Assembly (NCBI GenBank): GCA_002633005.1
Contig: NMRA01000282.1
Location: 333,748-397,747 of the forward strand
Reading direction: 5' to 3'
Origin: Phoronis australis
Lineage: Eukaryota; Phoronida; Phoronidae
Length of the DNA: 64,000 bases
Shown here: piece after piece, positions 55,925-64,000 of the stretch
How positions within the stretch are numbered: position 1 is the stretch's first letter
Layout: each line of letters starts with the position of its first letter
Notes under the pieces: model-generated
What the model was told of the DNA's origin: nothing
Database searches by the model: none
Seen by the model: the letters and a program-made list of their open reading frames with translations, nothing else
Program-made: the position numbers and the translations under genes

Positions 55925-57181
55925 CTGAAATGAAAAATGATGCAGCTACACATTCATAAATCAGTTTTAAGCGACTGGCCTTGATTGATTTTAAAGTTTA
56001 ACAGATCAACTGGTGCTTCGGCTGGCCAGTTGAGATTTCGCGTTGCAAGATTTTTCTCTACTTTCTAAGTTTTGCGACTAACTTATTGACCGTTTAGAAC
56101 TTCCTCGAAAATTAATGCAGTGAAATATATAACTTTTTACATTCTCTTGGTGAAATAAGGTTACAATCGTCTGTGAGCGATCAAATAGCATCAATACGTA
56201 ATCTGGTCAGATGAAGGGGAAAACCTCATTAACAAAAATAAAATGCAACTTTTGCACTATCTTGGATAATTAAGGTCACAGGGGTCAGAGTGTAATCAAA
56301 GAACATCATGTAATCCAATCATAATCCTTTACATGCGCGCACCCAGCCTAAAATATACGAGGGCTCGAGTTTTTCGATATTCAGACCTTTTACAGAATGA
56401 AATCAACGAGGACTAAAAAAAAAAGGTTCAGGCCCAAGAACTGTGGATCGGCGCCGGCTTCCCGTGGATTTTGTGAACTTTTGTCTCATTTACTCGGACA
56501 TTTTATTTCAATGAGGTGGACCTTTTTGCCCAATTCGCCAAATTCGGAAGGGCTCATTCGAGGCCAACTGCCCCCCCCCCCGGGTGCGCCCATGCTTTAT
56601 TACAATTATTGACCAATCATAGCTTCAGTTAATATACATGCCACGCGTGCTCTCCCCCATTCAAATTTCTCTGCATTCTTTGCAGTATTAAGATCACTGG
56701 TAACCGGTGATAAGCACAAGTCAAGTTGCGCTGCACTGTGTATAAACAACAGAGGTTGGGATGATCAACAAAGGAACAGCAGTCACAATCAGCGATACTT
56801 CTCTTGTTGCAATTACCCAATTCTTGCCAATTTAACCATAAACAAGTTCTGATTTCGTTTTTGCAGTCCCTAGTATCTAAAATGGGAACAAAAGAATGTC
56901 GCCCTGACCAGTGGGCACATATCACTTGACACCCATCTCACTTCCCTAAAACCCAAACAAAAGAAGCCAGTGGTAAAAGTCCAGGTGTTGTGGTAAGTGC
57001 CTTTTGTAATCCCAAAGGGTAAGAAACAGTCATAGTTGCTGGTTGGGAAATGTGATGTAGTGCCAACTGCACATGATGTCATGTAAAAGCTGAATGAGAG
57101 ACCCTTATTTGGAATATGGTCACGATATTTGTTCACTATTTGAGTGGCAAAAATGCTCCTCATCACTCCCATGTGACTTAC

Positions 57182-57320
57182 GAGCTCTCACACCCTCGTA
57201 GAAGTCGCAAGTCCTAACACAGCCCTGACTCATGCGGTATTCCATTACAAGGACATCTTGAAGTGACATGGTTCCGCCAGCCAGCAGCAGGCGAAGTGTG
57301 ATCTTCATGGATGATGGAGA
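57182..57320 (-). CDS. HIBCH-like, penultimate coding exon
   Basis: The acceptor ttctag and donor c|gtaagt on the minus strand bound 46 codons plus one base. The peptide contains [26 protein letters not shown] and CDFYEGVRA. The family counterpart is the SLKITLRQL...MEYRLSQ...DFxEGVRA block, which belongs to the helical end of the crotonase fold. An ATG inside (MKITLR) is not a start. Confidence 0.9.
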
Positions 57321-57930
57321 CTAGAACAAACATTCTCCATATTACGTAACACATACATGTAAATACAATTAGTAATATTCATAAAAATAATTATAATAAC
57401 GTCCTACACCTGTGGCTCAGCCTACAGTCCCATCTGTTGTTGACGATGCCGCCATCAATCCGGCGCATTAATACCAACCGTAACATGTGAAATTAAACAT
57501 GCATTAAAATCTTGGCAATTTAGGACATAATATGGCCAGCAAGTGAAATTTTATTTTCTCACTTTTTCCATGAAAGATACAATTCACGAAGGAGGCAAAA
57601 TAATCTGCATCTTCAAACCAACATAAAGCACAACAAAATTCAAGCTCTGCTCAGAACACGGTACAACCAAATATTACTGTAACTGAAAATTCTGCTCACC
57701 AACACCAAAACCAAACATTTAAGTTAGTTTCACAACCCAACGCAACAGTCACAACTCGGATATCGACGATTTTTAATGAAATCACAAAATGCACACAGGA
57801 TTTTGCTGTTTGTTCTGATCAAATTTAATAACTTCAGGAAGTCTATCCTCCAAATAATAAACCCCAGAATGCGTTTTCCGGCTATAAACTGATTGTGTCA
57901 CTTTAAAGCAAAAAAATAATGTACAGATAC
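57321..57930. other. HIBCH intron
   Basis: Contains a family 2 repeat end at about 57525-57590 ('ataatatggccagcaagtga') and, at 57780-57905, sequence related to the MITE-like elements at 16141 and 43452. Confidence 0.55.
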
Positions 57931-58086
57931 CATCTTGTTCAATGTTTCCACTTGTTTCTGGGCCCACTCAGAGCCATCTTGAAGTAGGTTGTCAATAATG
58001 CCCTCTACAGTCTGACTATCAAACAGCTTATTGATCTTTTCCATGTTGGACTGTAAGGAAAACTCTTTGTCCTTGTCCACCTTACA
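57931..58086 (-). CDS. HIBCH-like, internal exon
   Basis: Bounded by ttttcag and m|gtatct on the minus strand, phase 0 at both ends, 52 codons. The peptide has FSLQSNMEKINKLF, TVEGII and NLLQDGSEWA, and ends ETLNKM. This matches the family segment around HMDKINxxF and NLQQDGS. It joins without gap to the exon at 59083 (…YHEQ) and to the next exon (SPSSMKI). Confidence 0.9.
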
Positions 58087-59082
58087 CTGAAAAGCAATAA
58101 ATACATTTAGCATTAATTACCAGCAAAGAGCAGATAACCAGGGATGGTAAAAGCTTATACATTTGCATTTTTTCACAAAATGATATTTTGAATCACAGCC
58201 ACCCGCCGTTACGGTGTTTTAGATATCTGTTCTCAGACACGGACAGTTTGCACAAAAAACGTCAATGATGCAATTATAAGCAACTGGTTCATGATTCAGG
58301 ACAAGGATTCAGAATTTTTTTCACCTATCAAGGTTTCAGAAAATATATTGTTGACAATGGACAGATGAAAAACAATTTGACAAAATGTGACTGGATTTTA
58401 TGAAGGTTGATAATATCAAAGCCTCGAGCATAACCACATCCTGTTTTTTAAAAAAATCAATCTTCTTCACACAAGCATAATATTAGTTCTTCCACATTTA
58501 TGATATGGCATTCTCTTCCTTTACTTTTAAGCTGAAATAGGTTACAATGAATAATATGGAATTCTTGGATGTCCATACTGCCATGGCAACTGAAACTAAC
58601 ACGCTGTGAAAAGCAACTTGGTCTGAAGTTATGGCAACCAGTAACTATTACGTATTCAATTCTTCAAGACTAGACATCACTTCTAATATGAGTAAGAAAC
58701 AAGAAGGAATTGATGTAACTAAATCAAAACTAGCGCTTTGAGAGAAGGTGCACGATTATTATTCCCTCTTTAAACATGCCAGGAGAATAGGGTTAACATA
58801 CCTTGCTTCACCAAGACTAGGCTAGGCAAGGTGCCTTACCCCAGCCAAGCAGCAGGGCAAGCCTATTCATAAAGACACACCCGAGTTAATTGAGCATGTT
58901 GATTTTTGTTATAAAGTACTCTGCCTGTAATTATTTCTACCAGATTAGGTTTACTGCATTGGAAACACAAAGGATATGGTAAGGCACTGTCTGGAGGAGA
59001 TTCTTGGTGAGCAGGGTGTAATTTGTAAACCCAATTTATAAGTCATGTACCTGGACATAGTCAACTACTCTGACCAGCTCAC

Positions 59083-59169
59083 CTGTTCATGGTATTGATC
59101 CAAGACTGAGGCCACATCTTCTACACTGGGCGATTTCAAATTCAGCAACTCCTTCTCCAGGGAGGCTAT
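59083..59169 (-). CDS. HIBCH-like, internal exon
   Basis: The acceptor catttcag and donor cag|gtgagc enclose 29 codons in phase 0: IASLEKELLNLKSP, then EDVASVLDQYHEQ. The family has LAxLEEDLLALKSPS and VLENYH here. The four exons give about 166 residues, a bit under half of the usual 380-390. The N-terminal part with the oxyanion-hole Gly residues and catalytic Glu/Asp was not found on either strand up to 64 kb, so it is either beyond the window or in exons too diverged to spot by eye. Confidence 0.88.
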
Positions 59170-61779
59170 CTGAAATGGGAGGCATTTCTTATTTAGCCAT
59201 CTTTATACATTTGTAGCACACATGGACGAAATAACAAACAGCAAACTTGACTTATTTCAGCAAGAAGACAAAAAGTTTTATTTGTGATTGTCAACCACAT
59301 GGAGTCACAAAATATTTGCGGCTTCGAACAAATTCTTGTCCAGGCACTTATTCAAGAATTACATTTTATTCCAAGAAATAATTTAAATTTCTAGATAAAC
59401 CACATATTGATATACTAAGCCACCAACATCTTTGGCAAGCTGTCTCACCAATTTCGATCAGAAATAACTGCCAAAACTTTTTTATACCTAAAGGCAACAG
59501 TCTGAATGCGTTGCCAGATTTTGAGAACCAGATCGATACTGTTATTCAGTGGAGAAAACTGGTTCTCAAAATTTGAGCATGTTAAATCAGACTATTTACC
59601 TGCCAAACATCATCGTACTGTCCGACAGCAGCTGTGCTATACAACTAAAAAAACAAGGCATAATGTTTGGTGCAGTTTATTGTTTATGAAAAAATAAAAT
59701 TTCATTAACTTATCCACAACATGGTGCCCTAAATTAGTGAAATTTTTCTCTATATGCTCCCAGCCCTGAATAATGTCTACATCTCAGGGTTACCTTCTAA
59801 CTTCTAACCCCCCCCCCGTGATTAAAAACGTGAAGGAGACTACATGCAGCTGAGGTCACAGTACCAGAGAGTCAAACAAAACTTCTGGTGTATACATGCT
59901 CAGTTGCATGAAACAGTACCAAATAGCGACTCAACAATGTTCCCAAGATGTTTTGCACATTTGTCGACTACTGAAAACACATGATTGTCCTTTCGCTATT
60001 TTATTTTCATCACCAAGCCTATTTTGGTTTTGATGCACCTGATCGAGAACTAAGTCCGTAGTCAATTCTACTGAAGTACACGCTCAGTTTGTAGATATTA
60101 AATGGTTACACAATAGCATCGAGTCCAAAAGGAGCTCATAATAAAGATAACATATTAATAAAAACATAACACTTATGAGCAAACAAAGGCACAAACAAGA
60201 ATATTTAGGGTAAATAGTTTAGTCCCTATTTGGGACTGTGCCATGTAACCAGGCACAAGTGGTATCACACATGATATGACGAAATACACTTCGTTTTACC
60301 CATTAGCCAGATAACGATAACAGAAAGGTCACAAAGTGCGAATATCATGGGTACAGAGAGTAGGTGAAGTGATTAAAACAAAGACTAAGAAAATGAAGAC
60401 AGCCAGCATGTGCCATTATGTTACCAGGAACTAAACTCATTGACAAGATGTCTAAAAATCGAGCAAAATGACATCAACTTAAAAATTGTGCTCACTTGTC
60501 TGATGATGTCCCGTCTTAGGTTATCATCTGATTGGAGGGGGGCAGGGCAGTGTACTTGCCAACTGCCCTGCTTTTGGTGTGACCATCCCGTTTTTGAAGT
60601 TATGTCCTGTGTCCAGTGTTATGATCAAAACGTGCCGCTTTTTGAAACAAGGGGCAAAATTTTCGTAAACTATTACCCTAAATTTTTGTGCCTTTCCACT
60701 AGATGTACCCCTATTACTAGTTTTATTTCACAAACACAAGAAAAACACCCTCAAGATATGTCTGGGGGTTGTGGAGGATAGTTTCCCCTAGTGTTATGTC
60801 CAAGATCCAAATGTCCCGCTTTTTCATTTTCGAATGTTAGCAACGTACATGGTGCTCATGTTCATGTTCATATGTCACTACTGAGAATTTCCGAAAATAG
60901 GATCATGGACGAATATTTGGAAAACAAATTTTCAAAAATTTCAAACAAAACCTAATATACACGCAGGTGTATTTCTGTGTTAACCATACTATGATGCAGT
61001 TTTGTTAGACAAACATTGGTCGTAAAGTGTTTTGAACCAAGCACAATCATCCTTTTCAATGAAATGTAGTTTTATCTAACTAGTAAGAACTTTATTCGTC
61101 CATACTCATTTCGCATTCAGCAAACATCATCCAATAAAAACCTAATGTTCACAATGTGCAACCAATATCACATTAGATACTAATCTGAGTGAAATTACAA
61201 TGCCATAATGACGTCTTGTCAAAATAAGCAAAATTTTACACCGAAACATATTGAATAGTATGCATCTTAGAACAATCCATCAGATTTTCAAAAGTTGTTC
61301 ACAGTTATCAACAATACACCCATGGGTGTACTTTTGGGTGGGCTTATTTTTGGAAATTCCCTGTATAAAAAACTTAGTCAATAAATGCATAAAACAACAC
61401 ATGAGGAGCTGTCCATCCCACTCCCCTCAAAATACAATTACTATTATTATTACTTTGTTAATGTTACAATGATTATTATTGCCATTTGTATTATTGTACT
61501 ATTATTACCATAAAGATTATTATTACTTCTGAAAACATTTTAAGCCAAAACAGGTTTTAAAAATGGCACTGTATGCAGTTCTGCAGACATCACTTCCTGT
61601 TCAACCCACCAGATGCCATAGTGCACGTGACGTGCACTAACACACTTCAGGGTCACAGACTATGGTTACCAGCCAGTGCAACATTCAGACCCCAGTCACT
61701 CCAGCAGCCCATGTGTGACAAAGTGCATGGGAACATAGCGGCATGTCTCTATCATCTATCAATGATGTACAGATAACAC
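59170..61779. other. HIBCH intron or intergenic stretch
   Basis: About 59500-59755 carries family 2, with C-runs near 59810. About 60740-60850 repeats 35640-35745. About 61310-61365 shares pieces with 38645-38990. No further HIBCH exon recognised. Confidence 0.45.
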
Positions 61780-61785
61780 TATAAA
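61780..61785 (+). promoter_or_regulatory. TATA box of the lectin gene
   Basis: TATAAA at 61780-61785, with an initiator-like TCAGTC at 61810-61815 about 31 nt downstream. The lectin ATG follows at 61839. Spacing fits a core promoter with a 5' UTR of about 27 nt. Confidence 0.6.
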
Positions 61786-61838
61786 GCTAAAGTAGCCCAC
61801 GACGAGCACTCAGTCTCTGACTGATTTCTACGCGGGAC

Positions 61839-62364
61839 ATGCATCTGACTAGGTTAATTCTTGTGGTTTTCGTTTCACACCAAGCGAACGGTCAGTTTTT
61901 GGATGTGGTCAGTGACCGTGGTGCAGACATTCTAAATGCACTCCAAAAGCTGAAACTGGCACAGCAAAAGTATACGGAGGACACACAGAATGAGATTGAG
62001 GCTCTAAAAGATGCAGTCGAGGACTTGACTGTCAAAAGTAAGAAATGTTGTAACGATACCAAATCTGCGTGTGCGAAGGTACTAAACGTTGATACGTGTC
62101 CAAAAGACTTCATATTTCGCGGCAAATCCTGTTACAAGATCATCAATAAGACAATGGACTGGTGGACAGCCATGAAAAAATGCAATGAACTGGGAGGACA
62201 TCTGGTGGACATTGAATCGGCTGAGGAAAATGCGTTTGTACTGTCCCTGATGAGGATGGGAGCAGTAAGAACTGCGTGGACAGGGGCCAACGACCTTGGT
62301 GTTGAAGGTCAATTCAAATGGGAGTCTACAGGTGACTCTGTAAGCTACACACAATGGATGAAAA
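61839..62364 (+). CDS. secreted C-type lectin, first exon (partial gene)
   Basis: The ATG begins a signal peptide (MHLTRLILVVFVSHQANG, about 18 residues). Next comes a region of about 50 residues with heptad-like Leu, Ala and Val (ILNALQKLKLA, EIEALKDAVEDL), likely a coiled coil for oligomerising. Then follow Cys-rich KKCCND and a C-type lectin domain start: CPKDFIFRGKSCYK, WWTAMKKCNELGGHL, ESAEENAFV and AWTGANDLG. The initial extra Cys pair marks a long-form domain. The exon ends at aaa a|gtaagt in phase 1. The frame runs 13 codons on into the intron. The sugar-binding QPD/EPN loop and the last Cys residues would be in later exons, none of which I found up to 64 kb. It is probably a perlucin-like innate recognition or shell/mucus protein; the function is inference. 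Confidence 0.85.
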
Positions 62365-64000
62365 GTAAGTTCAGGAGACAATATAATCATCAGGTATACA
62401 TTTAATTATTGGTACATTTTCTTGAAGCGAAAATGTTCAAAGGGGACTCTCTCATAGCAGGGGTTGGCAAATTGGGTAGACATTTTTGTCTTAAGGTATT
62501 CTCGGGTGGATGCTTATTGCTATAATTTGTAATATCAGTGCAATTACCTTGGGTGGTGGGTGGGTATTTTGACTTCAGCATCATAGAAATAGTCTTGGGT
62601 ACTTATCATTTCTTGATATTGTTTTGTGCACCTATTTTGAAGTGCCTATTCATTTTGGGCTAGGCTATTCATAATCCATAGAGACAATTATCTTCTCAGC
62701 CAGGACCATTCAATTGGCGCAGTTGCATGACTAACAGGACTCACAAAGAACAGCTTTCACTGACCTTGCATGGCAATTTCAAAAGGCCTATTGTATGTTA
62801 GCAGAACAATACCCATGATATACAACAGTCTGAAAAATTCTGAGCCCCTATGCCACTAGGTCCTCCCTCCTACCCTAAAATATTGTCTTGATTTTGAATC
62901 TGGGGCAACACACACCTACCTATTACGTGGAAGAGAAACCTTACGCATTCAGCACCACCTATTATTCATAGACATGGACATTTTGAACAGTCGGTGAGTA
63001 ATTTTGCAGCATTTGTTTGAGGCTACAACGGACTTTAAAAAAAGTAATGACCCCAACTTTGCTACAGGTTATTGAAGGTTATATAAGACCCAAGAAAAAT
63101 TTCCATATAGATGATCCAATACATATGAAACATGCATTGTTCTTCAAAATGCCATTAGGAATCGGTTATAAAATGTTCTACTTTTGTACAAGGGGCTACC
63201 AAGAAATAGGACTTTCCTGATTTTCAAGAAAAAAGTGAAAAGTGCCATGAAATGAAAATGAAATGATAATTTTGAAAACTGTAACAGCATTTTTGAGATT
63301 TCATATTAAACATGTACAATAAACAAAATTTGGCTATGGTATTGATAACATTATTTTGATATTGATGTGCCTTCCCTTTTTGCTGAATTTACTAAAAAGA
63401 CATGGTCATATGACCTAAGTACTGAGAGATTTACCATTGGTAAAAGACATAAACTACATTCTGTAAGCTTTCTACGTTCAGGAAATACATACTTTATCGA
63501 GTTTAAATCTATAGTTTTATCAATATTTGGCTTAACACACAGACTTGCAAGATCTCACAGACCCTTAATGAGAAGAACGTCATACATCATTCATCAAAAC
63601 AAATCCTCAATGTGGTATTAGTGTTTTTAGTCTGATTTTCAATTTTGTCCCAATCTCAACTCAGTGCAGTAGTCTGTCAGAGCACGTATGCCAGCTTTAC
63701 AAAACTCAAGTTGTCAACGGTTACGAAGCAAATTTTTGACAGTGTTTTCTATTTCATTGTTGATATAATAATGTCCCCCCAAGGCCTTATATATATTTTC
63801 CATCCAAATGATGATCTAAATGCAGTCTTCAAAAATGTTTATGATTTTTCCTCGAAGTTTGCCTCTGTCACTTCCTCCCATTATGGTGAAAACCCAGACG
63901 GAAATCACACAAAAACTGAGACGACACTAAATCATTTCCACCACTGGCGAGTGTTTAGAATTAATTTCGTGACCATCACAAAAATCGAGTCTTGAAATAC
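62365..64000. other. lectin intron or 3' region, non-coding
   Basis: About 63100-63560 is a copy of dispersed family 1. The open frames at 63017-63220, 63367-63621 and 63645-63995 have no family resemblance. No exon completing the lectin domain was recognised. Confidence 0.45.

Overview
The window is animal nuclear DNA, not bacterial. It has long non-coding stretches, coding blocks of about 180 bp bounded by canonical splice sites, degenerate transposable elements, and assembly gaps beside homopolymers. The right end carries the last exons of a HIBCH-like gene and the first exon of a secreted coiled-coil C-type lectin of a style common in marine invertebrates. A mollusc is my leading guess, but that is weak inference; another non-vertebrate bilaterian is possible.

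The main content, from about 3.65 to 52.6 kb, is a plus-strand array of alternative 3'-terminal exons, here named A1 to A28. Almost every member starts at a phase-1 splice acceptor, usually completing a Gly codon, encodes a pair of C2H2 zinc fingers in about 55 to 85 residues, and ends at its own stop codon with no internal start that makes sense. I count 24 members with an intact frame, one longer multi-finger member broken by a frameshift (A9), and three clear dead copies (A1, A3, A17). This is the architecture known from Drosophila lola and mod(mdg4), where one shared N-terminal part (BTB in those genes) is joined to many alternative zinc-finger tails. The constitutive exons are not in the window and should lie to the left. 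The partner domain, and whether joining is in cis or in trans, cannot be read here.

Layout: 1-3.65 kb non-coding with dispersed repeats and a 27-28 bp tandem repeat; 3.65-5.0 kb a very dense run of seven exons with only 5 to 21 nt between a stop and the next acceptor AG; 5.3-52.6 kb exons spaced 0.5 to 6 kb apart, with local duplicate groups (A12/A13, A16-A19, A22/A23, A26/A27), piggyBac-type fragments, a LINE reverse-transcriptase relic, a THAP-like relic, MITE-like elements and tandem repeats; 55.8-59.2 kb the four 3' exons of HIBCH on the minus strand, convergent with the array; 61.8-62.4 kb a TATA-driven lectin first exon on the plus strand.

How it would work: a transcript entering from the left would choose one acceptor, so each choice gives the same N-terminal protein a different DNA-binding tail. 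Helix residues differ strongly between exons, while finger 2 keeps an aromatic residue at the usual -1 contact position. Silent-only change between A6 and A7 in their first 37 codons shows selection on the encoded protein.
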